From NCBI GenBank assembly GCA_021203245.1, contig JAJQBO010000147.1, positions 1 through 52,812 on the forward strand: a DNA stretch of 52,812 nucleotides, given 5' to 3'. Below the pieces are notes generated by a model. The model did not search any database. It was not told where the DNA came from and was given only the letters and a program-made list of their open reading frames with translations. The number at the start of each line of letters is the position of its first letter. Within the stretch, counting starts at the first letter, position 1. A program made the position numbers and the translations under genes. Positions 25,063-33,698 of this stretch are shown here, piece by piece. This stretch comes from Planctomycetaceae bacterium. Its GTDB lineage: Bacteria; Planctomycetota; SZUA-567.

Positions 25063-26196
25063 ATGCGATATTTTCCCCATTTCTTTCTCACCCTCGCCGT
25101 CGTTATCCACCTTTATGTCTTTCTCAGCCTGCGGCGCGGCTGGCGGCTGTCTCCCGCGCCATGGCTGTTCTTCGTTCCGGCGGTCGCCTTTATCGCCGTA
25201 CAGGCGGCGCGCTTTTTCTGGCGCTGGCGACCCGAACACCCCCTCGCCGTTACGGTGACGTACTACTGGATGGGCTTTGTCATCATGATGGCGCTGGCCC
25301 TGTTGTTCCGCGATGCCCTCGCCCTCCTTGCCTGGATGACCGACAGCGTCGCCGGTCTGCACCTCGGGCAGTACCTGGGCCGGCGCAGCGTGCGGATTGC
25401 GGTCTATGCCGGCTTCCTCCTTTTCGCCTACGGCCTGTACGAGGCATGGAACATCCGCGTCCGCGAGGTGGAAATCGTCAGCCCGCGACTCCCGCCCGGC
25501 AGCGCACCGCTTCGCCTCGCCTTCCTGACCGATCTGCATTTCGACCGTTCCACCCGGCTGTCCACCATCCAGCGCATTGTCGATATGACAAACCGGCAGC
25601 GGCCTGACATCGTCATCGTCGGCGGGGACGTCGTCGATGCACAGTTTTCTCCGGACGGGCCGCAGGCGCGGATTCTCCGGACGCTGCAGGCTCCGTCGGG
25701 GAAATTCGTCGTCGTCGGCAACCACGACGTCTACAGCCGCCTGCCGGTGTTCCTCGCGTTTATGGACGGATCGGGCCTGACGCCGCTGCGGGGCGAATCG
25801 GTCCGCGCCGGGGACATCCGCATCGTCGGCGTGGACGATCCGCAAACGCCCGGCCGGCGCGGCATCGTCGAGGCGCTTGCCCGGGGCGAGGACGGGGGCT
25901 TTACCCTGCTGGTCAGTCACCGACCCGAGGTGCGGGAAGAGGCGTTGGGTCGGTTCGACCTCCAGGTGTCGGGCCATACCCACGGCGGCCAGGTGTGGCC
26001 GTTCTCCTATGTCAGCCGCGCCCTGTTCCGGTATCCACAGGGGCTGTCGGTCCTGCCGGCCCCGGACGGCAGACCGCGCGGGCAGAGCTTCCTGTATATC
26101 GCCAACGGCACCCGCTTCTGGGGTCCGCCGGTCCGTTTTCTGATGCCGCCCGAAATAACCGTGTTCACCCTCCGACCAGAAAGGGATTCGCCATGA
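25063..26196 (+). CDS. Membrane-anchored metallophosphoesterase
   Basis: The 377-residue protein has four N-terminal hydrophobic segments (residues about 5-25, 35-50, 68-90, 115-130), then a calcineurin-like phosphoesterase domain: LTDLHFD, IVGGDVVD, VVGNHDVYS, LLVSHRP and SGHTHGGQVWP, all with metal-binding His/Asp/Asn in place. Proteins of this layout hydrolyse phosphodiester bonds, some in lipid A or UDP-lipid turnover; the substrate here is unknown. ATG 25063 has AAAGG upstream; ATG 25051 is an alternative. It overlaps the pirin gene by 4 bases. Confidence 0.88.
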   Translation: MRYFPHFFLTLAVVIHLYVFLSLRRGWRLSPAPWLFFVPAVAFIAVQAARFFWRWRPEHPLAVTVTYYWMGFVIMMALALLFRDALALLAWMTDSVAGLHLGQYLGRRSVRIAVYAGFLLFAYGLYEAWNIRVREVEIVSPRLPPGSAPLRLAFLTDLHFDRSTRLSTIQRIVDMTNRQRPDIVIVGGDVVDAQFSPDGPQARILRTLQAPSGKFVVVGNHDVYSRLPVFLAFMDGSGLTPLRGESVRAGDIRIVGVDDPQTPGRRGIVEALARGEDGGFTLLVSHRPEVREEALGRFDLQVSGHTHGGQVWPFSYVSRALFRYPQGLSVLPAPDGRPRGQSFLYIANGTRFWGPPVRFLMPPEITVFTLRPERDSP

Positions 26197-27342
26197 CCAG
26201 CCTGACCAATGTCGCGCAAACCGAGCCCTTTACCATTCTGGACGCGGCCGAGGCCGTGCGCTTCGATTACTTTACCCTGCAGGATTTCCTCTGCCCTATC
26301 ATCCTGTTCGACCATGTCCGCATGCGCTCCGCCGGTTTTCCGCCCCATCCGCACGCCGGCCTGTGCATCATCACCTACCTGTTCGAGGATTCGCCCGGAG
26401 CGCTCAGGGACCGCGATTCCATCAACGAGGAGGTATTGGTCCAGCCGGGGGATATGCTGTATTTTCAGATGGCGTCCGGTCTTATTCACGAGGAAAATCC
26501 CGCCGTCGACGGCGTCCCGATCAACCAGATGCAGATATGGGTCAACCTTTCCGACGCCAAACACTCGCTACCGCCAGCCACCTTCCACCTGAAGTCGGCC
26601 GCCGTGCCGGCGGTCAGGGCCGGCCAGGGCAACCGCGGCCTGGTCGTCTTGGGGGAAGACGGCTTTTTTTTTTAATGATTTTGCGACCACCGAGATCTTC
26701 ACCCTGCTGGATTTATTCGTGGACGATGTCGTCGACTTCCCGGTGCCGGCCGGGTGGACAGGCATCGTCTATGCCGTCGACGGATCGCTCCGCGTGGCGG
26801 CCGGCGGCGACGAGCAGGCGGTCGGGCCGGGAGCGGTGGTGGGCATGCGCGAAGGCGCGGCGCGGCTGACCGGTTCGGGGGCGCACGCGCTGGTTATGGC
26901 CCGGCCAATCCTGAATCAGCCGCTGGTCATCCAGGGCATGTATGCCATGAGCCGGCAGGAAGCCATCGACGCGGCGAAACGGCGCTTCCACAGCGGCGAA
27001 TTCGGCGACGTCACGCCGTATCCCAAGAAGCTCAATCCCGGCAAGCCGTATGTTCCGGCCGGGACGGAACACGACCTCGCCGTCACGCCGGTGCCGCTGC
27101 ACCAGGCGACGGTGCGCCATTACGATGAAGGCTGGTGGAATCTGCACCTGCAATATTGCCGGTACGAATACAACAACGCTGAGATAGCCTACGGCTACCA
27201 CTTTGTCTGGGAAAACCCCGACGGCTCGGAAGAGCCGTACCGTCTGGGCGGCTATATCCCCTATGCCGATTATATCGCCACCCTCTTGGAGACGGCGCGT
27301 ACCGAGGGATGGGGCACCATTCCCTCCCGCGATTCGTTCTGA
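26193..27342 (+). pseudogene. Pirin-family protein with long C-terminal extension, frameshifted
   Basis: Residues 1-160 hold the pirin cupin core with metal ligands in PPHPHAG and GLIHEEN. The frame breaks at a ten-T run (26664-26673); removing one T reads on through FNDFATTEIFTLLDLFVDD and the second cupin to ARPILNQPLVIQGMYAMS, the usual pirin end. The corrected product is about 382 residues, some 100 more than a normal pirin. The extra tail is rich in Tyr and Trp (KRRFHSGEFGDVTPYPKKL, then EGWWNLHLQYCRYEYNNAEIA) and resembles nothing I know. The ATG overlaps the phosphoesterase stop. Pirins include quercetinases and regulators; role here unknown. Confidence 0.75.
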
Positions 27343-27402
27343 CCCGGCGGAGGATTCTCTAGTCTCCAAGCGAAGTATATAAACTTATTTGCATGTTCCT
27401 GA

Positions 27403-27428
27403 CGGGCGCCGTGACGACACGGCGCCCG
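27403..27428 (+). terminator. Strong hairpin after the pirin gene
   Basis: A perfect 11-base-pair stem (CGGGCGCCGTG / CACGGCGCCCG) with a 4-base loop, 60 bases after the pirin stop, with no clear T-run. The surrounding 27343-27594 region is AT-richer than its neighbours and holds the unassigned promoter of the FHA gene. Confidence 0.6.
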
Positions 27429-27594
27429 GTGCCGTTTCGGGGTCCACCAGCACCCTTCCATAGCGGGGTGAGACCGGAATTTTGTCCTGTCGCATGGAAA
27501 TCCTCAACTGAAAACGGAGGAATAAAAAAAGTTGCACCCTCTTTCCCGTTTACTAGGTGAACGCAGTTTAGGCAAAAACGTTCAGGAGGCAATC

Positions 27595-28044
27595 ATGGCC
27601 AAACAACAATCTCTGGAAAACCATACTCTTTATGGTGAAAGAGCTTGCGATGATGATGAATATTTTTCCACGCCAGCTCCGGGTGTGTGCCTCACTATCT
27701 ACGGTGGGTCGAACGATCGCAAAAGTGTGGAAATTAAACGGTGTGGTACATATCTTTTGGGCCGTTCAAAAGATTCCGACTTTAGATTTTCCGACTACAA
27801 CCGTATGGACTCTAGGGTAAGCCGCAGGCATGCCGCCCTGCACATCGACCGCCAAACGGTCGTCCTGGTGAACCAGGCTCCCCGCAACGGCCTGATGCTC
27901 AATGGCGTGTATCTGGCCGATCACCAGGAAGAGCCGCTCAACGACACGGACGTCATCACTCTGGGCGACAAAGGCCCAAACATCCGTGTTCGCATCGGAG
28001 ACCTGGGTTCGCTCGAGCAGGAGCCCCCCTCTCATGGAGCATAG
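27595..28044 (+). CDS. FHA-domain protein
   Basis: A 149-residue soluble protein. The FHA domain (about 45-130) has the GTYLLGRSKDSDFRFSD, SRVSRRHAALHI and PRNGLMLNGVYL blocks, with Arg, Ser and Asn phosphothreonine-binding positions in place. The first 150 bases are clearly AT-richer than the rest of the window, including the second half of the gene. AGGAGG precedes the ATG. It ends one base before the sigma-like gene. FHA domains bind phosphothreonine peptides, and a Ser/Thr kinase is encoded 3 kb downstream, so it may read that kinase's output. Confidence 0.9.
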   Translation: MAKQQSLENHTLYGERACDDDEYFSTPAPGVCLTIYGGSNDRKSVEIKRCGTYLLGRSKDSDFRFSDYNRMDSRVSRRHAALHIDRQTVVLVNQAPRNGLMLNGVYLADHQEEPLNDTDVITLGDKGPNIRVRIGDLGSLEQEPPSHGA

Positions 28045-28045
28045 A

Positions 28046-28981
28046 ATGCGGACAGCGCATGAATCACAGACCACCAGCCGGCCCAACGTCCCTCCGTCGA
28101 CCCGCTTCCCCACCGGCCTGACCGAGAGCCGCGACCTCGAACAGGCGCGGCAATATCTCAAGGATCTCTCGGTCCACTACGACCGCTACCTCGACAAAAT
28201 GTTCGACAAATATTACCGCTGGAATCACATGGAATCGGAAATCGACGAAATCATCGGCAACGTCAAGGACCACCTCTTCTGGCCCGACGACAGCCGGCTG
28301 ACCTCCGATTCCTTCTGGCTGTGGCGCTACCTCCCCGGCGGGCGGGGCAGGCTCAGGTATTACCTCACCGCCTGCGCGAAAAACTTCGCCCGGGACAAAC
28401 TGCGCAAAAAACACCCGCTGCGCATCACCGCCAGTCCTTCCGACGCCCAATTCGACGTCCCGGCGCCGACGTCCAGCCAGCTCCTCGCCAACGCCCGCGA
28501 GATTCGCGCCACCCTGACCGAATACGCCAAGGAAAAGTACCTGGAGGAATGCGGCTCCGACAGCGTCAAATGGCGCGCCTTTGAAATGCTCAGCCTGAGC
28601 GGTAGAAAGCCCTCCCTCGAGGAGGTGGCCAAGCGCCTTGACATCACCGAGCACATGGCAAACAACTACTCCTACAAGGCCAGGCAGCGCATCATGGAAC
28701 TGATCTGGCTCGCCCTGTACGATCTCGAAAAGGCCGATGTTCTCAACGACGCCATCGCCGCCATCGACATGGCGGTCATCACCGCCATCGCCAGCGAAGC
28801 GGAAAAGCGGCGCGACACCGTCTTCGACGTCATCGGCTACGACGATATCGACGCCATTTCCGCCAAGGAGACCCTGGCCGCCCGAGACGTGGCGGCCTCC
28901 GAGGCCGCTGATTCCGACATGGTGGAGTTGTTTGGCTTTTTACCAAAAACACGAACAATGAAGAAAATGCCCAGGCGGTAA
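28046..28981 (+). CDS. Atypical sigma-70-family (ECF-like) factor
   Basis: A 311-residue protein. RLRYYLTACAKNFARDKLRKKHPLR (about 105-130) fits the end of sigma region 2 (core binding and -10 recognition). SLEEVAKRLDITEHMANNYSYKARQRIMELI (about 190-225) fits the region 4 helix-turn-helix. Between and around them the sequence is divergent, and a C-terminal extension of about 80 residues (AIDMAVITAIASEAEKRRDTVFDVIG) follows. It probably directs RNA polymerase to selected promoters. ATG 28046 has GGAG upstream; 28034 is an alternative. It directly follows the FHA gene, suggesting control by phosphopeptide binding rather than an anti-sigma factor. Assignment rests on motif fit only. Confidence 0.65.
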   Translation: MRTAHESQTTSRPNVPPSTRFPTGLTESRDLEQARQYLKDLSVHYDRYLDKMFDKYYRWNHMESEIDEIIGNVKDHLFWPDDSRLTSDSFWLWRYLPGGRGRLRYYLTACAKNFARDKLRKKHPLRITASPSDAQFDVPAPTSSQLLANAREIRATLTEYAKEKYLEECGSDSVKWRAFEMLSLSGRKPSLEEVAKRLDITEHMANNYSYKARQRIMELIWLALYDLEKADVLNDAIAAIDMAVITAIASEAEKRRDTVFDVIGYDDIDAISAKETLAARDVAASEAADSDMVELFGFLPKTRTMKKMPRR

Positions 28982-29054
28982 CGGAGTAAAGGGTTCCTCT
29001 ATTTGGCAGAGATACGGAAGTTGACGTGGATTACCGTGAAGTCGCGGGATAGAG

Positions 29055-29130
29055 CCTCCGCGTAGAACCATAGACCAATCAGCGCGTTACCGATATCAAT
29101 CTCGCGATTACACGCGGAGGTTGTTTTTTT
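29055..29130 (+). terminator. Terminator after the FHA-sigma pair
   Basis: CCTCCGCGT (29055-29063) pairs with ACGCGGAGG (29112-29120) across a 48-base insert, and is followed directly by TTGTTTTTTT (29121-29130). The T-run on the plus strand makes it a convincing terminator despite the large loop. Confidence 0.65.
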
Positions 29131-29244
29131 CGCCGCTAGGTTTTATCGATTAGTCAACTTCATCAGTAAAAAATTATGGGCTACAGGAAAAATTTACCCG
29201 TTGAGAAATCGTTGTACTGTATAGGGGGTACTGTGGAGGGGGTT

Positions 29245-30171
29245 ATGAAATTCAGATCGCTCTGGTGGCTCCTCGCGGCGATGGTGGCAGTCGGCTGCTT
29301 CGGCGCCATGGGGTGGTCCATAGTGTCCGCAGACTGGCTGGAGGCGCTGACCCTTTCGAATACGTTTCCGCTTATCATCGCCATGGGCTCGGGAGTGTTC
29401 CTCATCCTTGCGGTCCTCCTCTACCGCGAGTTCGGCAAGCGTGCCGACCCTGTGGCCCATGTCCACGAGACGGCGGACCATCTGAAGTTCGGCCTGTTTC
29501 ACGGGATGCCGGAAGCGGCAGGGGCGGTCGGGGCCGACGCGCCCGGCGGCATGGCCGCCCTGTCCCACACCCTCCGCACCCCTGCCGACGCGGTGCTCGG
29601 GTTGTCGGAACTTCTTCTCGCCGAACCGCTGGAAGAAAAACATCTCGCCCATGCCCGCGACATTCGGGACGCGGCCAGGGCGCTTGTCATGGCCGTGAAT
29701 GCGATGGGAAACGGCGGTTCACTTGCTACGGAGCCTGAAATGCGCGCACATCCCGTAACGGGACCGGTGCGGGTGCTGGTGGTCGACGACAACGCGGTAA
29801 ACCTTACCGTCGCCCAGGACCTGCTCCGCTTCGAGAACATCCCCTGCCACACGGCGACATCGGGCGAAGAGGCGCTCGCCAAAATATCCGCTCACGAGTA
29901 TGCCCTGATCTTCCTGGACCATGTCATGCCCGGCCTGACCGGCGTCGAGACGGCCAGGCGCATCCGGTCCCTGGCGGGCGAAAAAAGCAGGACGCCCATC
30001 ATCGCCCTGACAGCCAATGTACAAGCGGAGGACAGGGTGCGGTATATCCAGGCCGGCATGGACGACGTTCTGCCCAAGCCAATCGAACGGGATCGCTTGC
30101 GCGCCATCCTGGACAAGTGGCTGTTGTGCGACACTTCCGACGGCGAAACGCCGACGGCGGATTTCCAATGA
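29245..30171 (+). CDS. Membrane HisKA-receiver hybrid without an ATPase domain
   Basis: 308 residues: two membrane segments (about 7-27 and 42-60), a helical region with an H-box-like ALSHTLRTPADAVLGLSELLLAEP (His108), and a C-terminal receiver with Asp181/182, phospho-acceptor Asp225 (IFLDHVMPG) and Lys278 (LPKPIE). The HATPase domain that normally follows the His is missing, since the receiver starts 67 residues after it. It may therefore be a phosphotransfer or receiver protein fed by another kinase. GGAGGG precedes the ATG. It overlaps the next gene by ATGA. Confidence 0.85.
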   Translation: MKFRSLWWLLAAMVAVGCFGAMGWSIVSADWLEALTLSNTFPLIIAMGSGVFLILAVLLYREFGKRADPVAHVHETADHLKFGLFHGMPEAAGAVGADAPGGMAALSHTLRTPADAVLGLSELLLAEPLEEKHLAHARDIRDAARALVMAVNAMGNGGSLATEPEMRAHPVTGPVRVLVVDDNAVNLTVAQDLLRFENIPCHTATSGEEALAKISAHEYALIFLDHVMPGLTGVETARRIRSLAGEKSRTPIIALTANVQAEDRVRYIQAGMDDVLPKPIERDRLRAILDKWLLCDTSDGETPTADFQ

Positions 30172-30944
30172 ACGCGTCCGACGATTCCGGCGGCTTTTCG
30201 CACCATGTCCCATACGGCTTCACCATTCCCCTCCTCTGCTCGGTCGCCTTCTGGGCGACCCTGACGGTGGCCTGTTTCGCCCATGCCGGCGAGAACGAAG
30301 GCGACGCGGTGGAGGATCCGATAGCCCAGCTCTGGAACCTCGGGGCTGAATTGTCCGCCCAATTGCGGCTCACCATCGACAGCCTGGAACAGATTCTGCC
30401 GCAGGCGGGAGGCGCTTATACCGAGATCATGGCGTTTCGGCACGCCCATGTGAACCTGGTCCATCAGGCGCGCAGGCTCTGTCAGACGCTTCCGCGGGAA
30501 ACGGCGTCGCGCCCGCAAGAGTTGGACGTGTGGCTGGACCGCCAGCTCGGGCGCTATAACGCGCTCACCGACAGGTGCACTATTCTCACGGCGCGATTGG
30601 GGAGAGCGGTGCTGGCCCGCAAGGCGGCCGGCACGGAAAAACAGGATACCATGGCGGTGCTGCAGCTCGAGTCCATCAGCGGCTGGCTTGCCGACATGAC
30701 CATGGAAATAAAAATATTGGCCGCCGGGCTGGAAGTGGTGTACGACAACCGCCTTTTCATCACCGGGAGCGCGGCGTCCGAAGGGGCCGCCGTGGTCCTC
30801 GACCAGGCTGAAAAGCGTATGGCGTCGGTGCAGGAACAGTTGCGCTTCCGTTGCAGCACCCGCGATTCCATGTCGGAAATGATCCGCTCCTGTCCGGGTT
30901 CGATGGCAGGCATGGCAATGGAGAGCGACCACCCGTCGTTATGA
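30168..30944 (+). CDS. Exported or membrane-anchored helical protein, unknown function
   Basis: A 258-residue protein not recognised by family. It has one hydrophobic segment (about residues 18-38, ending CFAHAGENEG), which may be a signal peptide or anchor. The rest looks largely alpha-helical with scattered Gln, Arg and Leu (e.g. LRLTIDSLEQILPQAGGAY), like a periplasmic four-helix sensor domain. The start overlaps the HisKA-receiver gene by 4 bases, so the two are translationally coupled. It may act as the extracytoplasmic partner of that protein. The C-terminus ends MAMESDHPSL. Confidence 0.7.
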   Translation: MNASDDSGGFSHHVPYGFTIPLLCSVAFWATLTVACFAHAGENEGDAVEDPIAQLWNLGAELSAQLRLTIDSLEQILPQAGGAYTEIMAFRHAHVNLVHQARRLCQTLPRETASRPQELDVWLDRQLGRYNALTDRCTILTARLGRAVLARKAAGTEKQDTMAVLQLESISGWLADMTMEIKILAAGLEVVYDNRLFITGSAASEGAAVVLDQAEKRMASVQEQLRFRCSTRDSMSEMIRSCPGSMAGMAMESDHPSL

Positions 30945-30984
30945 TCGGTTTACGGCTTACTCCGATAGTTTACCCCACGCTCAT

Positions 30985-31008
30985 CGAAAGCCGCCGCCAC
31001 GGCTTTCG
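30985..31008 (+). other. Hairpin between the helical-protein gene and the kinase gene
   Basis: A perfect 9-base-pair stem (CGAAAGCCG / CGGCTTTCG) with a 6-base loop in the 142-base gap between 30944 and 31087. No T-run follows on the plus strand. Possible weak terminator or processing site. Confidence 0.4.
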
Positions 31009-31086
31009 CGGCTCTTGGCCGCCGCAGCGCGCCCCCGACCACACGACGCGGGCGTCCGGTGTCCTGTCCAACTGATAAGGCGGCGT

Positions 31087-33630
31087 ATGAGTAGCTTCGA
31101 TTCCCATGATTTTACCGAAGTGGAACGGCTCTGGGAGGCCGTGGTCGATTTCGAGGGCAATCCCGCGCCCGAAGTAACAATCAAAGGCCCGGGCATCCAT
31201 GCCCTCTGCGACGTCTCCACCTGGGTTGACGAGGATTTCGACGCCAGCCTGGACGAAGTAGGCGACACCCGCCGCCATCTGGGCGAGTTCCTCCTGCACC
31301 TGCGCGCCAGCCGCGTCGCCATGGCCGGCGGGCCAGACCCGCGTAACGACGACACGGACGGGTTCGATTTCGTCCTTGGCGAAGAATTGGGCCGGGGCGG
31401 CATGGGGGTTATCTATGCCGCCCGGCAGGGCTCCCTCGACCGCGTGGTGGCGGTCAAGATGATTGCGCCCGAGATCGCGGGCATGACCGGGGCCAGACAG
31501 AAGATCATTTCCGAAGCCCTCATCACCGGAGAACTCGACCACCCCAACATTATCCCCATCTACGATCTCTCCCGCACCGAGCGGGACGAAATCTTTTACG
31601 CCATGAAGGTCGTCAACGGCACGCATTGGGCCGACCGCCTCGCCACCTCCACCCTGCGGGAAAACCTGGGCATTCTCCAGCGGGTCGCGGACGCGGTCGC
31701 GTTTAGCCACGACAAGGGCATCATCCACCGCGACCTCAAGCCGGGAAACGTCATGCTGGGCGACTACGGCGAGGTGATGCTGCTCGATTGGGGATTGGCC
31801 GTCAGCCTCGATCCGTCCTCCAAGGCGGAGCGCCTCAATCACCTCACCGCCCTCGCCGGGACACCCGCCTATATGGCTCCGGAGATGGCTCTCGGCGAAA
31901 CGGCCAAGATCGGCAAAGCCACCGATATCTACCTCCTGGGCGGCATCCTGTTCGAAATCGTCACCGGCCGCCGGCCCCATTATGGCAAGGACGCCCGCTC
32001 CTGCTTGAAGAAGGCGGCGCGAAACGCCATCACCCCCACCCCGCACATGGACGACCTGCTGGAAGTCGCCTACCGCGCCATGGCGACCGAACCCGAAGAT
32101 CGCTACGCCTCGGTCAAGGAGTTCCAGACGGCGATTGAGGAGGTAGAAATCCACCGCGAGTCCCGCGCCCTGGCGGCGCGGGCGGGCGAATATCTCGCCG
32201 CGGCCCAACGGGACGACCGATACACCGATTATTCGCGCGCCATCATCTCCTTCGAAGAGGCGGTGAACCTGTGGCCGGAAAACGAATACGCCAAGATGGG
32301 CGTTGTAGAAGCGAAAAAGAAATCCGCCGCCTCGGCCTTTCTGAAAACCGATTACGATCTCGCCCTCGAAAGCCTGGACGGCCTCGACGGCGACGATGTC
32401 GCCTCCTTCACCGCCACGATAACCGCGGCCCGGGAGGAGCAAAAGGCGCGGGTGCGGCGGGTGCGGCGACTGTCCATCGTCGCCCTGTGTCTCCTGGTGG
32501 CGGTGGTGGCGATACTCGGGACAGCGACGCTGGTGGTCGTCAACCAGATGCGGCGGGAACGGGTGGCGCGCGACGACGCCCGCGAAGCCGTCCAGGCGCG
32601 GCTCCAGGCCCTGCAGGCCACGCAGGACGAGCGCAGGCGGCACGAGGCGACGGTGCAGGCGCGGGCGCAACTGGCCGACGAGTTGTCCAGAAAGGGCATT
32701 CTCGAGGATGCGTCGTGGTGGGCGTTCAGCCCGGCGGAAGCTCGCGCGCGCCAGCGGGCGGCGGCGGCGGAACTCGGGCTCCCGGTTTTCCCCAGCGTCG
32801 ACCTCAACGGCGTGACGATGGACCTTGTCGTCGTCCCGGCGGGGGAATTCGTCATGGGGTCGAACCCGCGTTGGCTCTGGCACAAGACAGACCAATTCCT
32901 CCACCGGGTGGTCCTGACGCGGCCGTTTATCCTCAGCCGCACCGAGGTCACCCGCGGCCAGTGGCGGATGGTGGTCGGCCTGGAAAGCGAGGAAGATTTG
33001 ATGCCCCACTACGACCCGGCGGTGCGGGGCGAGTGCGAGACGGTGTTCAGACAGAACCAGTTGGTCACCTGGGGCTGGCGAACGCGCCCCCTCGAACCGG
33101 GCGAAGCGGACATGCCGGCCACCGGCGTCTCGGCTCGGGAGGTGGACGAACTGTTCCTCCCCGCCCTGGCGCGGTTTGTATCGCCGGGGTACCAGGTCAC
33201 GCTGCCCAGCGAGGCGCAGTGGGAATACGCCGCCCGCTCCGGCACGCCGGGTCCCTACTTCGGCTATGTGGACGGCGATGACCTCCACCCGCCCGGATGG
33301 ACCAGGGAAAACAGCAACCTGTTCATTAAACCGGTCGGCCTGAAGGAGCCGAACGCCTGGGGCCTCCAGGACATGCACGGCAATGCCGGCGAAATTGTCC
33401 TGGACGGCTATTCCCACAACTACTACCTGACCTCCCCCAACGTCGACCCCGTCAACCTGGACGCCGCCACCTTCAGGGTTTATCGCGGCGGCAATATCAT
33501 CCATCCCGCCGACGAAAGCCTGAGCAGCAGCAGACATTTTGTCCATATCGATAACCGCTATCCGCAGATAGGGTTCAGGGTAGCGATTCTCAAAGACCCA
33601 CCGAAAATATCGACTCCCGGACTTGACTAA
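31087..33630 (+). CDS. Ser/Thr protein kinase fused to a SUMF1-type domain
   Basis: 847 residues. After about 95 N-terminal residues comes a protein kinase domain (about 96-350): LGRGGMGVIY glycine loop, VAVK with Lys124, HRDLKPGN with Asp216, DWG (234-236) in place of DFG, and GTPAYMAPE. Next is a TPR-like helical stretch (364-440), one membrane segment (about 463-485), a charged coiled coil (487-560), and a SUMF1/formylglycine-generating-enzyme-like domain (about 572-840: MDLVVVPAGEFVMG, LPSEAQWEYAARSG, MHGNAGEIV, YRGGN). The active-site Cys pair of true FGE is not obvious, so the last domain is more likely a sensor or binding domain outside the membrane. DWG and this fusion are frequent in PVC bacteria. 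ATG 31087 has AAGG upstream. Confidence 0.9.
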   Translation: MSSFDSHDFTEVERLWEAVVDFEGNPAPEVTIKGPGIHALCDVSTWVDEDFDASLDEVGDTRRHLGEFLLHLRASRVAMAGGPDPRNDDTDGFDFVLGEELGRGGMGVIYAARQGSLDRVVAVKMIAPEIAGMTGARQKIISEALITGELDHPNIIPIYDLSRTERDEIFYAMKVVNGTHWADRLATSTLRENLGILQRVADAVAFSHDKGIIHRDLKPGNVMLGDYGEVMLLDWGLAVSLDPSSKAERLNHLTALAGTPAYMAPEMALGETAKIGKATDIYLLGGILFEIVTGRRPHYGKDARSCLKKAARNAITPTPHMDDLLEVAYRAMATEPEDRYASVKEFQTAIEEVEIHRESRALAARAGEYLAAAQRDDRYTDYSRAIISFEEAVNLWPENEYAKMGVVEAKKKSAASAFLKTDYDLALESLDGLDGDDVASFTATITAAREEQKARVRRVRRLSIVALCLLVAVVAILGTATLVVVNQMRRERVARDDAREAVQARLQALQATQDERRRHEATVQARAQLADELSRKGILEDASWWAFSPAEARARQRAAAAELGLPVFPSVDLNGVTMDLVVVPAGEFVMGSNPRWLWHKTDQFLHRVVLTRPFILSRTEVTRGQWRMVVGLESEEDLMPHYDPAVRGECETVFRQNQLVTWGWRTRPLEPGEADMPATGVSAREVDELFLPALARFVSPGYQVTLPSEAQWEYAARSGTPGPYFGYVDGDDLHPPGWTRENSNLFIKPVGLKEPNAWGLQDMHGNAGEIVLDGYSHNYYLTSPNVDPVNLDAATFRVYRGGNIIHPADESLSSSRHFVHIDNRYPQIGFRVAILKDPPKISTPGLD

Positions 33631-33650
33631 GCATAAGGTGATCGTAAAAT
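33623..33650 (+). promoter_or_regulatory. Promoter of the transaldolase gene
   Basis: TTGACT (33623-33628), a 16-base spacer and TAAAAT (33645-33650), both five of six to consensus. The -35 overlaps the last bases of the kinase gene. A GTGATC repeat spans the -10. Confidence 0.75.
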
Positions 33651-33698
33651 GTGATCATCAGACCAATCTATGCGGTGTCAAGCCGACAGGAGATCGCC

